A stretch of 64,000 bases of DNA from Mesostigma viride (GCA_009746045.1 RPFO01000017.1:445001-509000); one strand, 5' to 3'; shown: positions 11,479 to 23,499, counted from the first letter of the stretch. Numbers and translations: made by a program. Notes: generated by a model from the sequence alone, not told the origin.

Positions 11479-12105
11479 GGGACTACATCAGCAGTAGTGT
11501 AGCATAGTTAGACCGTGGCCTTGTACAGGCACTATACCAGCTGACTCATGCCCTTTATTTAGTCATGTACATGTGTGCCCGGCCATGACGCGCTACACAC
11601 CAGATGATGCCTAGCTTTATTTATTTAGTTATGCTGTGCCTACGCAGAGAGCTACTCTCTGCTGAGACGCCATGCCCTAGCTTCTGTATAGCCATGCTGA
11701 TCTTCCACCCCATGACGGGCCCCCCTTAGTTGGGCTGGGCTCTGATAGATCACGGTGGTGCAGGTGCCCTTGGTGCACCTAGAGCAGGTGTAGCTTACAT
11801 CCTACCCTTGCAGGAAGTAGCCCAGACTGTATTAAAGGCCATATGCCCCCTCTCAGGGCTATGTGCCACATGTACTCCCAACGGAGTCATGTTCCTAATT
11901 AATTAATTAATACATATTTTCCAGGCCAGTATTTCCTTGTTAAGGTTTGGAGTTCATGCCGCTGTGCATGCTAGCATGCGTTTGCACAGCACTGCACGTT
12001 CTGATTCTGATTTGGCACGCCGCAAAGGTGATAACCATGTGCGTGCATGTTATTCAAATTCGTACCGGCTTGCCAGCATTAGCAACTTCAGCACCCGCCT
12101 GTCCA
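11479..12105. repeat. Dispersed repeat / element 3' region
   Basis: No gene. Stretches such as CTCTCTGCTGAGACGCCAT..CCCTAGC, GATCTTCCACCCCATG and GGTGGTGCAGGTGC recur in the same order at about 42998-43120, so this is a shared repeat, possibly the 3' region of the ORF1-bearing element. (TTAA)n lies at 11896-11910. TGTAA occurs as the tail of the HisRS stop context at 12106. Confidence 0.45.
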
Positions 12106-15100
12106 TTACAAGGTGGCAAGGCGCTTCTTCATCTCCGCAACCATATCCCCCATGGCCACGTCCTCTTCCACCCGGTCCGCCAGGTTCTTGAATTTTACAA
12201 CACCCTTCTCCAGTTCATCACCTCCAAATATGATCTGCTCAGCATGACAGCGTCCCGCAACGGCACCAGGCATGAATGTACCGATCATGTAAGTAATAAA
12301 GGCTTCGCAATCCCCGCACGTGCGACCACTTTCGTGCTGCCTGGGGACCCGTAGGAGGTCGTGCCGATGATGGAATAGCATGCACGGACCCAAGAACATG
12401 CAATAGACAGCATTCCCCTACGCCCCCCCCCATACCACCACCACCACCAACAACAACCCCTCACCCCCAATAATCTTGACCGTGCCAGAAGGCATCCATT
12501 TTCTCACATCCGACCTATCCCAGGGAGACAGTTGCAGATTTCATGCACATCTGGTGGCCGGGGCCGGCTGGCCATAACACATGGCGGGTCACGACTGAGT
12601 ACCTGCTTCCCACCTGACCATCCACCCATCCACTAGCCAACCTGACTGTACCACATGACCACCTGCTAACGCACTTACAATCTAGCTGACCGCGCACCGC
12701 CAATGCACGAACTATAACGAACTCCCGCTGCTAGCGCACGCACCATCCATGGGATCCCGTTCTCCAGGGCATACGTGAGCTGCTTCTGCATGTTGGGCGA
12801 CGCCGCATAGCCAAACTCGGCCTTGATGCCCGCGGCCCACAGCTGCGCGGCCACCTCCATGCGCTTGGTCAGCATGTCCGCGCCGATGCTGGCGACGAGC
12901 ACTTGGGTCTCGGTGGAGCGCACGAGGGCTGACGCGGCGCGCTCCTTCTCCTCCAGGATGGCAAACACGCGCTCGATGCCTAGCGATACCCCTACCGCGG
13001 GCACCTGGGGGGGGGAGGGGGGGCGTTGGGGATGGAGATGGAGATGACGAACGCGATTGCGATTGCGATTGCGATTGCGATTGCGATTGCGATTGCGATT
13101 GCGATTGCGATTGCGATTGCGATTGCGATTGCGATTGCGATTGTGATTGCGATTGCGATTGCGATGGTGATGGTGATGGTGATAATAAACATCATGCTGA
13201 TAATACCCAGGTGCCAGCACATGCCTCCATTCTCGCGTGCTCAGAAGGAAGGCAGCGATGACTACCACCACAGGGGGTAAAAATCCAGGAAAGAGCAACA
13301 GCAGGCATGGCGGCATGGGCGCCAATAGTGCTAGTGCCCGAGGCTTGCAGGGTGCCTGGAAGGGCTCCCACACCGCAGTCCTAAACCACTCTGCTCTACC
13401 TCAGTCCTAAACCTACTGCAGTCCCTAAACTCCACTCCTAGCAAAACTAGGCCGCACCTGCTTGCCGCTGAACATGCCAACGAGGTTGTCGTAACGGCCG
13501 CCAGCAGCGATGGAGCCCACCTGCAGGTGAAGCCCAAGCATGCCCATACAGCACGATTCATGTGTTCTACTATATCAATGAGACAACCAGCGCAGGCCAG
13601 CAATCGGGAGAATCCGGACCATGGCAACTCGAGCCTGCCGTTATCTTATCCGCATTTTTGAATCGTTCAGGATGATGGATGTGAATGGAGATGGAAATGT
13701 GTAGCCTTGTTCATTGAAATGAATTATGGCTTGCTAACGCTAAGAGCGACTAAATGACCAAGACGGTGGGGCCAGAAACATCTTGCGTGATCAGGGCGTG
13801 AGTTTCGAGCCTAACTGGCCGGGGGTGTCTAGTGGTGAGCACCATGGCTGCGATCGCTGCATGCAGGCGTTATGTATTCAACGGTACCGCGAGCACCAGA
13901 TGATGAAGTAGGGGCACCTACCAACAGGGCAAAACAGGGAACCAACAAACGGGCGCGAGACATTTAACCACATCGGAGGTTTGCCAGCGTGCAGCGATTT
14001 CACCAGTCAATCGGCTGTGGCGCAAAGCAACAGGATGCATATGGGGCCGTCGCATGATGTGCGACAGTGCCAGGTGCCAGTAGCGTCATCCCGTGCGATC
14101 CTGCCTGCGATCCTCTGTAACTCTGTCCATGTATATACAGCGCTGACACTCTGTATGGCTCGGCAGCAAGCCAAGTGCACAGCAGGCGGTGGCCATGGAT
14201 GAAAGAGCTCAGATCTATGCCTGGAAAAGAGGGCATGAGCGCACCACACAGGCTGGTAGAGCAAGGTGCGTGCTGATGACAGCTGGCATCTACGCGCCGG
14301 CCTTACCAGCGACTCCCCCTTGAAGATGGCTTCGTAGATGACTCCGGTGTAGTAGTCCAGGCCCCTTGCCAGGCTGAGGCACGCGCATCCAGGGGACAGG
14401 TAGACAGACCCGCGATTCATTGCACGCGCACGCCAGTTCCATCGGGAACAGGCCTCTCACTAGTTGGGTTAGTGGCGGAAGACAGACTACAATGGCACGG
14501 CGATGGGTCAACACGTTTCCGACGTCAGCCCCCACATGCCCCCCACATCCCCCCCCCACTCCCCCCACATGCCCCCCACATCGTGCATGTTCCCCACCCC
14601 CACCCCCCACCCCCCTTGAACCATCGCCACGGCAAGGCCATGGACCAGGCCATGAGGCCATCCCTGGGAGGACTACACCTGTCCATCCCTGGGCATGCCA
14701 CACAGCACTAGGGACGGACCACAGCGTGCTCTTAAGCCCTACAATGGTTGACGCATGGCTCATGCGGCCGCCGGTGCTCATTTTAGACTTTCTTGCACAG
14801 CCGGCCCCGCCCCGGCAACAAATCGCAGAAGCCGGGGGCCCGGGACAGCCGCAAGGTTCCCGGCGCCTGGGACCATATATTTGAGGGGACCCGAGGGCCC
14901 TTGGAAGCTCAGTTTCTCTGTCAGAAAGTCTATTGGAGGGTCAGTTTGCCTAGCGCCCGCCACAATTTTGGGTGTCAGCCACCAGAAGTTACCAACGTCG
15001 TTCATCTTACACGAAGGTGCAGTGAACTGTCTAGCGCCGAAGTAATACTTGTCGGTCTACCAACCTATCAGCACATCTTCCCTGCCACGGCAATTATAGG

Positions 15101-18100
15101 GCCTGCCGGCGCGCTGGCCCCGCCTCGGCAACTTTCCCGGCCTGCAGGGGCCGGCACCCCGCCGCCGAGGATCCCCCGCGGGGCCAGCACTAAAATGAGC
15201 AGTGGCGGCCATGACCCACGAACGATACCTCCCCACAGCTGGCCTCAGCGCGCAAAACCCCACAGCCAGTCCACCCATTTCGAGCCAACTAAACCAACAC
15301 CGACACCCCACCCACCCCAAAACAAAAAGCAAAGTGTGTTACTTCACCCACCTCATGTCAAGCCAAGCAAGCAAAACCAAGTATAACCCACCTCATGTCG
15401 AACTGAGTGTGCTACCTCACATGCGGCGGATGAAGCCGGAAAAACAATATCTTCACCACCTCATGACGAATCATCTATAACCAAACCCACACCCCACCCA
15501 CCTCATGTCGAACGACAGCTTGTGCAGTGCCTTCATCGCGTCCAAGTACCCAAACAGCAGGCCCATCTCCTCCAACGCAACCCGTGCGCCCTCATGGCCC
15601 GCAAAGGGGCTACCCGGCCCCTGCAGTGTCGCCAGCAGCTCCCGCGGCGCGCCCCGCAGCTGCACAAACGGCTCCAGCTTGTCAGCCACCTCCGCGGGCA
15701 GCCCCTTGTCGGCCACCATCTCGCGGCGCACCTCCGACCAGGGCTCCTTGTCCAGCTTGTCGATCGCGGAGCAGATGGAGCGGAACTTGGACGCTGGCAC
15801 GCCTGCAATGTCCAGCGCCGCGTCCAGCAGCTTGCGGTGGTTGATCTTGATCTGGCGTCGTGGGGGTTGGGGGTTGGCGCGGTTGTTGGTGTGGTTGTTG
15901 GTGTTATTGTTGGTGAGGTTGTTGGTGTGGTTGTTGGTGTGGTTGTTGGTGAGGTTGTTGGTGTGGTTGTTGGTGTGGTTGTTGGTGAGGTTGTTGGTGT
16001 GGTTGTTGGTGTGGTTGTTGGTGAGGTTGTTGGTGTGGTTGTTGGTGAGGTTGTTGGTGTGGTTGTTGGTGTGGTTGTTGGTGTGGTTGTTGGTGAGGTT
16101 GTTGGTGTGGTTGTTGGTGTGGTTGTTGGTGTGGTTGTTGGTGTGGTTGTTGGTGAGGTTGTTGGTGTGGTTGTTGGTGTGGTTGTTGGTGAGGTTGTTG
16201 GTGTGGTTGTTGGTGAGGTTGTTGGTGTGGTTGTTGGTGTGGTTGTTGGTGTGGTTGTTGGTGAGGTTGTTGGTGTGGTTGTTGGTGTGGTTGTTGGTGT
16301 GGTTGTTGGTGTGGTTGTTGGTGAGGTTGTTGGTGTGGTTGTTGGTGTGGTTGTTGGTGAGGTTGTTGGTGTGGTTGTTGGTGAGGTTGTTGGTGTGGTT
16401 GTTGGTGAGGTTGTTGGTGTGGTTGTTGGTGAGGTTGTTGGTGTGGTTGTTGGTGTGGTTGTTGGTGTGGTTGTTGGTGAGGTTGTTGGTGTGGTTGTTG
16501 GTGTGGTTGTTCGTGTGGTTGTTGGTGAGGTTGTTGGTGTGGTTGTTGGTGAGGTTGTTGGTGAGGTTGTTGGTGTGGTTGTTGGTGAGGTTGTTGGTGT
16601 GGTTGTTGGTGTGGTTGTTGGTGAGGTTGTTGGTGTGGTTGTTGGTGTGGTTGTTGGTGTGGTTGTTGGTGAGGTTGTTGGTGTGGTTGTTGGTGTGGTT
16701 GTTGGTGTGGTTGTTGGTGAGGTTGTTGGTGTGGTTGTTGGTGAGGTTGTTGGTGTGGTTGTTGGTGTGGTTGTTGGTGTGGTTGTTGGTGAGGTTGTTG
16801 GTGTGGTTGTTGGTGTGGTTGTTGGTGTGGTTGTTGGTGCATGCCACAAAGCCACCACATACGGAACATGTCCATTTAAATGCCAACATCTCGTCATCTC
16901 GAGGCCACTTGTGGGCGGCAAATTTGCAAAAAAATATCGCAGAAAGCAAAAGGGGTTAGTCTAACCAACAAAATACACCACTAAATACCAGACACGGCTA
17001 CCATATATTACTGTTATCAATCACTGTTATCAAACTATTACTGCTATCAATCACTGTTATCAAACTAGTACTGTTATCAATCACTGCTATCCATGGCGTA
17101 AAACGTAACCGTGGGCGCTTGGCCAACGCATGCCAGAGGGGATCTGTGCATGAACACTGGGCATGCGCGTTGCAAAAAAACTTATCACTTCCTTTGAATG
17201 TTACTGCCCAAACATCCTGGGGTGGTTCTGGCCACCGCAGATGCCAAGCATTTGGCTGTCTTCCCTCGCCCACCCCAACGTCGCAGATGCGCCAACCACC
17301 TCAACGTGCGCGCTGACTTGGGTACTAACATTTTCTCTGCCTCCATTTGCCCACCTCACAGCCGCACATGCCCCACCCACTTCAACGTGGGAAATGAATC
17401 GCGTACTAGCATCTCCTGCCTCGCATGGCCCAGCTCACCGTCACGAATGCCCCACCCACCTCGAAGTCGCCAATGTCCAGCTCGGAGAGGATCTCCGTGA
17501 GCACTTTGAGCACCTCGGCGTCCGGCACCATCACGTTGTACGCGCCCGCCACGTCAAAGTCGCACTGGTAGAACTCGCGGAAGCGGCCGCGGTTCATGGC
17601 CGGGTTGTCGCGCCGGTACACGCGCGCGATGTGGTAGCGCTTGATGTTGCCCACGCTGTGCATCGCCACGTATCGCGCAAAGGGGACCGTCAGGTCGTAG
17701 CGGAGAGACAGCATCTCCCCGCCCTGCGCACGCTCGAGGGACAAGGTTGGGGCGGGGAGACAAGGGGTGTGTTTCGGTGGGGAACAGGTGGGGGAGGCGG
17801 TGAGTCAGGGGGAAGGGGCACGGCACGTGGGGGGATAGCTTTCTGCGTGGACAAACTTTCTGCGGGAGCAAGCAGGTCCCCGGACAAGGGAACTGGGGCC
17901 AACGGACGAGAGGATGAGCATGGCAATTCACAAATGAAGTGAGGCAGGGAAAAGAGCCAAGGCACTTAGCACGAGGGACCATGCGCATTGCGTCAGCCAG
18001 CTCCCTAATTGCTAGCGCGACCTAGCTCGCTTGTGCTCGGTCACGCTAGCACGAGAGAGAGGCTGGCACGAGAGAGACCCCAGGATATGCGTTCCTGGGG

Positions 18101-20845
18101 TATGTGAGCCCCCCTCACCTGGTCGGCCAGGTCGTAGATGAGCTTCGAGTCTTCGCCATACTTGCCCGTGAGCGTCTCCTTGAGCTCGAACACGGGCGTC
18201 TCCAGCGACACCGCGCCGTGCCGCTTGAAGACGGCCACGATCTTGTTAAAGGCGCGCTCACGGATCGCCATCTGGTCGGGCATGAAGTCTCGCGTGCCCT
18301 GAGAGGTGCCGTGCAGTGTGGTGCCGTGTGACAGCAGACACGAGGAGCACAGAGGAGAGAGCCAGGGAGCATGGGGTATTAACAACTACGGCTTCCCAAG
18401 GCATGCCCCCCCCCTCCCCCCCCCCTGCCCCCCCTTTTTTTTGAAGACTTCACGCAGAGCATGGCATGAGCAGAAGTGGGCGGTGGGTGGGTGGGAGGGA
18501 GGGAGGGAGGGAGGGAGGGAGGGAGGGAGGGAGGGAGGGAGGGAGGGAGGGAGGGAGGGAGGGAGGGAGGGAGGGAGGGAGGGAGGGAGGGAGGGAGGGA
18601 GGGAGGGAGGGAGGGAGGGAGGGAGGAGGGAGGGAGGGAGGGAGGGAGGGAGGGAGGGAGGGAGGGAGGGAGGGAGGGAGGAGGGAGGGAGGGAGGGAGG
18701 GAGGGAGGGAGGGAGGGAGGGAGGGAGGGAGGGAGGGAGGGAGGGAGGGAGGGAGGGAGGGAGGGAGGGAGGGAGGGAGGGAGGGAGGGAGGGAGGGAGG
18801 GAGGGAGGGAGGGAGGGAGGGAGGGAGGGAGGGAGGATTTGTGGCGGGCGGTGGGGTGGCCGGACAGGCGGGGGGACACCAACAAGAGGCAATGCAACTT
18901 GACTGTGTGACGGAGGACGGAGGACGGAGGCACTGCCCCACAAGAACACAAGCACACACGCAGTTGGTCTATATATGGCCAAAGCACCCCCCCCATTTTC
19001 CACCTCCCCCTAGTCCCCGAGCATCGCACTTCAGGCTATGTGCATTAGGCCATGTGCTTAAGTTCTGTGCATTACACCATTTCCCTCTCCAGGCCATACC
19101 CTTCATGTCACATGCATCGCCAAGCAACATTTTCCTGATCCAACCCTAGCGGGGTCGCCTTGCCAAGTCGCCAAGCCATGCCCGTGAACCGCGCGCACCT
19201 TGGGGATCTTGGGCTTGCGCCGCGCCGCGTTGCTCAGCAGGCACTCAGACACCGCGTCCACAAACTGCTGCAGCGAGGTAGACCGCAGGCGCAGGCACGG
19301 CTGCGCGGAAGACAGGCCCGCCTCGGTCAGCGCGATCACGCCACCTGTCGTGCCGCCATCCACCGCAGCATCCCCACTCCACGCCTTGGCGAGGTACTCC
19401 TTCAGCATGGCGCTGCCCTTGCCGAGGACAAGGCCCCCAACCGCCCCCTTCCTAGGGGCCGCTTTAGCTGCTCCCCCCTTGTCCTTGTCATCAGCAGTAG
19501 CTGCTCCCTCTGGCTTGGCACTTGCGCTAGCGGGCGCGCCTCCGCCGACACGTGCCGCGATGGCAGCTTCCCTCGCGGTCAGCAGCGTGAAGGATGCCAG
19601 CGCCTCCGCGGCCAGTGCTGATTCCGCTGCCACCACCGCCGCGCCCGCCTGCTTGCCCGCCAAAGTCCCGTCGGTGGCATCCCCGACTGCGCCCAGGGCA
19701 CTCTGCGCCCCGTCCACTAGAGTTTGCAGACGCGGCAGCAGCGCCTGCGCGTCCCCTTGTGCCTCTGCCTTTATCGCATCCAACAGGGCGGCGCACCGCT
19801 GGAGGGAGCCGGTGACGGAGGCGCGCAGCGCATCGGTCAACCGCGCGGCTGACGAGGCAACCAATGGGGCGCCGGCGACCGCCTCCAGCGGTTCGCCAGC
19901 AGCGCCCCCCTTGCCGGCGCCTTTCTCCGGCTTGGGCTTGCTGCCCCGGCCGCCAGCCTTTTCCTCCTTCGGGGCCGCTGCGGCTGCTTCCTTGGCCTCG
20001 GATGCTGCCTCTGCCTGAGGGCCCGCGTCACCGACACCGCCGCTGTTTAGCTCAGCATGGACGTACTGCATCGCCAGACGGGAGGACTCCCTCACGAGGC
20101 TGTGGGTCTGGGGGATGGCCTTGACGGCGGCCGGCGTGCTCCCCCCCTTCTTGTTGTTGCCCACGCATTTGGAGCCCTCAAGCAGCCCGCGCAGGCTCGC
20201 GGCTACCTCGATCTCCGCCTTATGCTTCTGCTTCTTCTCCTCGAATGTTCCAACGGTGGATTGTAGCGCCTCGCACGTGAGCGCCGTGACGGCGTCGGAG
20301 GCGTCCTGTAACACGCGGGTGTCACGGACCGCAAGGGCTGTCGTGCCGACGGGCACGCAGCAGCTGAACTGCAATGCCGCCCGCTCTGCTTCCGTAACTC
20401 CTGGAGAAGACAGGGAAAGCCCAGCCAGTGCGGTTTCCAAGGAAGAACCTGCGCATGCGCCTACGCCGCTAATAAGTGCAATCAAAGCAGCCACGGTCTC
20501 AGCCTCATTGACGCCGGCCGGGAATGAGGGAACAACGCCTCCATTAAGCAAGCCGGCGATATACTTTGGCAATTCTGGCCGAATGCCAGCCCAGCCTTGC
20601 TGCATCAGCTCTACCGTCAATGTAAAAAGAACGGCTCTACATTCACTGTCTGACAATAACACCTTGTTTCCGAGCACATCCGGGGCCGCAGCCGCTATAA
20701 GGGGTTCCGGCTTTGCGTTCAACGCGCTAAGCCCTGCAGGATCTAGCTGAACTGCGTGGCCCAAAACGGCCACGGCGTACACATCGTCAACCGTGAGACG
20801 AGCGTTCCCACGCCCTCCAATAATTACCCGCCCCTTGGCCGCCAT
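12106..20845 (-). CDS. HisRS: Histidyl-tRNA synthetase, cytosolic plant type (complete)
   Basis: Attaches histidine to tRNA-His. Eight exons on the minus strand, all GT-AG and all phases fitting: 20845-19199, 18298-18119, 17723-17460, 15851-15502, 14373-14307, 13520-13458, 13004-12744, 12234-12106 (TAA). The product is 986 residues. Residues 1-~545 form a long N-terminal extension starting [11 protein letters not shown], with an Ala/Lys/Gly-rich linker near 270-330; plant cytosolic HisRS has a comparable extension. The catalytic core then reads KPKIPK-GTRDFMP (motif 1 region), [33 protein letters not shown] (motif 2, in two parts here), [10 protein letters not shown] (HisA), [13 protein letters not shown] (HisB), GVSLGIERV (motif 3), then the anticodon-binding domain (TQVLVASIG onward). 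The extension exon is 1647 bp; the core exons are short. No transit peptide is obvious. Confidence 0.92.
13053..13164 (+). repeat. (GATTGC)n hexanucleotide array, HisRS intron 6
   Basis: About 18 copies of GATTGC, ending in GATGGT variants, inside the intron 13005-13457. Confidence 0.95.
14775..15201. mobile_element. MITE-like insertion in HisRS intron 4
   Basis: TGCTCATTTTAG at 14775-14786 is perfectly inverted at 15190-15201. The 427-bp interior is non-coding and full of GGCCCGGG-type palindromes. No exact target duplication is adjacent, though GCGGCC occurs on both sides. Confidence 0.4.
15344..15512 (-). repeat. Duplicated 5' splice sites, HisRS intron 4
   Basis: The true exon end/donor (TTCGACATGAG|GTGGGT at 15502) is followed inside the intron by further copies near 15454 (TTCGTCATGAG|GTGGTG), 15393 (TTCGACATGAG|GTGGGT, identical) and 15352 (TTGACATGAG|GTGGGT). 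Confidence 0.85.
15881..16839 (+). repeat. 12-bp minisatellite, HisRS intron 3
   Basis: About 80 copies of GGTTGTTGGTGT with a single common variant (GTGA for GTGT), giving two interspersed unit types. Because the period is a multiple of three, long frames run through it on both strands; none is a gene. Confidence 0.97.
17283..17470 (-). repeat. Duplicated 5' splice-site units, HisRS intron 3
   Basis: The donor region of exon 3 (CTTCGAG|GTGGGTGGGGC at 17460) is repeated downstream in units of about 80-90 bp: near 17382 (CACGTTGAA|GTGGGTGGGGC) and near 17302 (CACGTTGAG|GTGGTTGGCGC). The sequence between copies is also related (TTAGTAC/CTAGTACGCG spacer). Confidence 0.7.
18490..18836 (+). repeat. 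(GGGA)n array, HisRS intron 1
   Basis: About 347 bp of GGGA with two one-base phase slips (near 18626 and 18681). The transcribed strand (minus) is TCCC-rich, so the pre-mRNA carries a long C/U tract. Confidence 0.97.
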
Positions 20846-21822
20846 TATCGCAGCGAGTGCAATGGGAGCAATGCGAGTGCCAGTTCGTCACCGCCAGGCA
20901 GACGTCAATAAATACGTCGTGTCGACGAAAGGCCTCCTACTGCCGCCTGCAGCCATCTCAGAGTGCCGTGCCCCCACGTGGCGCCTCGATGGAAACCAAA
21001 AGCTAGCAGTGAGACGGAAACCAAAAGCTAAGCTACACTGGCTATCCGCACTCCACAGGTACACCCGCCCCCCCACGTTTCAGATTGGGGTCCGACCAAT
21101 CCAGGGCTCATGATCTTAAAGAATCTTACTACTGTGATTCGATTCTACTAAGTTCTACTAAATTCTACTACAATTATACTACTAGTAGAGGTCAAATCCA
21201 GGGGCTCATGATCTTAAACCTGAGAATCTTAAACGTGGGGGGGGGGGGGGGGGGGTGTACTGAACCCCCGGCGCGGGAATAAACTCAACTCAACTAAAAA
21301 AAAAAAAAAACTCAACTCAACTCAATTCCGAAGGTAAACTCAACTCAACTTCGCAGGCGTGGTGGGCAACAACAACAACAACAACTTCGCAGGCAAGCCA
21401 AGTGACATGTACGGCACAAGTCACAACGGCCGTACCATCAGCAACAACCATCGGCTCGCTGCCCAGCGCGCCGCGTGCTGGTCCAGGCGGTCGCACTAGG
21501 CGCCCGGTAGCACGGCGCGGCGGCCGCCGCCCGCGGCCGCGGGCCCCGCCTTACTGTCCCTGGCCCGGTTGCCTTGACCTCGAGGCCGGAGGCCCCGAAC
21601 GATATCCCTGCATCAGGGGTGACATCCAGCCTATTTCACGTCCTTCCTAGTCCGTCGTAATATTGTTCAAGATTTGGACGGTCGGAGTGAGCGCTTCATC
21701 TGTCAGTTCAGTTCAGTGTTCTTACCAAAATTGAAGTCACTCATGAATTGCGGCTTCCGTCCGACAACGGTCATGATCGTCGGGCGGCACTGAAATTCCA
21801 AACCCCCACTCACGGAGGAGGG
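20846..21822. promoter_or_regulatory. HisRS upstream region and simple repeats
   Basis: A TATTTAT box (minus strand, 20908-20914) lies about 65 nt upstream of the HisRS ATG. Further out are a two-fold GGAAACCAAAAGCTA repeat (20990-21030), two copies of a GGGGCTCATGATCTTAAA-like segment (21105 and 21205), a G16-type run (21236-21255), A-runs and ACTCA pentamer repeats (21285-21350), and GC-rich DNA to 21600. No gene seen. Confidence 0.4.
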
Positions 21823-22503
21823 TGTTACGTCCCAGCCCAGACACCTAGCCTGAGCTACGTAGCGAAAGATCGATCTACCATGCCGGAAATTAGGAAGATT
21901 CAAGGTGGCCTAATGCAGATTGCGCTTCACGACTGGGGTCGTGAGATATCTGGCACCGCGACTTGATGCCAAGCTAACTAATTAATACACACTTATAATG
22001 GCTAGCAAGACCAATTACAAATGGATAGTTGCCCTAGGTTTAATATGAAGGCGTCATCGCACTTTACATTCATCAAACCAAGAGGACGAGACTCTCGTCC
22101 TCGGACCAATTTCACCTAGGTCTGCCACTATACGCTGGCAAGGGGCGCCGACATGGCGCCGACCTTCCAAAGCATGCAGTCCACACAAGATCCTCGGGTC
22201 GACATCGACCCTCGCCTACAGAATCCACGCATGAGTACAATATCTCAACTAGCTATAAAGTACGCAGCGCGGCGCGACTGCACCGGCCCCTAGAAGATAC
22301 ACGCATACAACAACCTAGGCCCAAAATAACTGGTCCGAATCACACAAACTGTCATAGTTCCATATACAAAAGTCCTGACCAAGGGACAATTCCCTTAAAT
22401 TAAGTCCCGAAATGAGTCCCAAAGTCCTACGGACTATGACAACAAGTCAAACTACATAATTTATTCCATTGTTACGTCCGTCCAAAAGGGCCGGGACGTA
22501 ACA
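21823..22503 (-). mobile_element. LTR of an LTR retrotransposon (3' LTR on minus strand)
   Basis: The segment begins TGTTACG and ends CGTAACA, the TG...CA inverted ends of an LTR, 681 bp. On the minus strand it is preceded by a purine tract (GGGGGGGGAGGAG, complement of 22504-22520), fitting a polypurine tract before a 3' LTR. The matching 5' LTR is not in the window. Confidence 0.55.
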
Positions 22504-22735
22504 CTCCTCCCCCCCCACGGGGGTCGGTAGTCCCTACCGTACAAGAGATAGAAAGGAAACAAGTAAGCTACGCTACTATAAGAGTACTATGTCCCAACCC
22601 GGGCGGTTCACCCGCGGGTTAGTAATACCAATTCCTCTACTAAGAGGTTGATACACAGGACCAACCCTGGCGTAGTAGCATGAAACAGGATGACAGGATC
22701 ATTCCGCTATCCGTCATAAAACTCTCACAACCATC

Positions 22736-23152
22736 TCAGCGACCGCCATTGTTGGCGCGCCGTTGTTGCTGGGTCGCGATAAGGGCCTGACGACCCATGG
22801 GTGTCATACTCTGGATCAGACTACCGGGATACGAGCGCAAGTCTCTCTCGAACGCCACCTGATACGGTGACACCTTCTGTCGGCCGACCCGAGAGAGCTC
22901 CACCCACGTTCCCGCGGGCCACATGGCCAGGAACCCAGCGAAGTACTGAGGGTGAGTAAACATCAGGGTCAAAGCCGACTTATCCACCACCCCACAACGA
23001 TGAACACTGACGAAGTCCACCCCCATCTTGAACACCTCGGTGCGCACGTGTACCTCATCATAGGTAGTCTTTAGGGTCCACGCAAAGTCTGGCGCCGTCT
23101 TGTCAAGGAAAGCGCGCCCATCCACTGGAGCCACGTCCTTAGGGGGCGCCAC
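22736..23152 (-). CDS. Hypothetical protein of the LTR element, possibly Gag
   Basis: A 138-codon frame from ATG at 23152 to a stop 230 bp before the polypurine tract. It has no recognised motif; it is mildly basic at the end (QQQRRANNGGR) and has an aromatic-rich centre (HPQYFAGFLAMWPAG). Position inside an LTR element suggests Gag or a leftover of it. This is inference from context only. Confidence 0.35.
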   Translation of the reverse strand: MAPPKDVAPVDGRAFLDKTAPDFAWTLKTTYDEVHVRTEVFKMGVDFVSVHRCGVVDKSALTLMFTHPQYFAGFLAMWPAGTWVELSRVGRQKVSPYQVAFERDLRSYPGSLIQSMTPMGRQALIATQQQRRANNGGR

Positions 23153-23499
23153 CGGCGTGCCCTATCCCATCCACATAATAATGCACAGTCCATGTAATCC
23201 CGCTCAACCAGTCCGGCCTGAGGTCCTGAGCAGCCTCAAACTTGATGACTCAATGTTGACCATAGTAGGGGTACTATGTCCCAGCCCTTGTGCACCAACG
23301 GGCCAGTGAAACCAGGTCCCCCCAGACTTGCCACGCAAGGGCAACTCTTTATATATAGCCAATCGGGACTGTCAGCAGGAGGGAATATTTTTCATGCATA
23401 CAACTTGATGATCCGGCCGACGAGGTGGCCAGTCATGTATCCCGTCCAGCCGAAACCCAGCCTTACAGCGCGACTGATGCGCGTAATCACATGACGATT

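Noticed and set aside
15471-16959. Very long open frames on both strands (repeats of [23 protein letters not shown])
   Set aside because: Produced by a 12-bp tandem repeat inside a HisRS intron; the period is divisible by three so all frames stay open.
18306-19149. Frames of GREGG / PSLPPSL repeats
   Set aside because: (GGGA)n microsatellite within HisRS intron 1; no conserved sequence.
19200-20750. Plus-strand frames opposite HisRS exon 1
   Set aside because: Antisense shadows of the HisRS N-terminal extension (Ala/Pro/Ser-rich).
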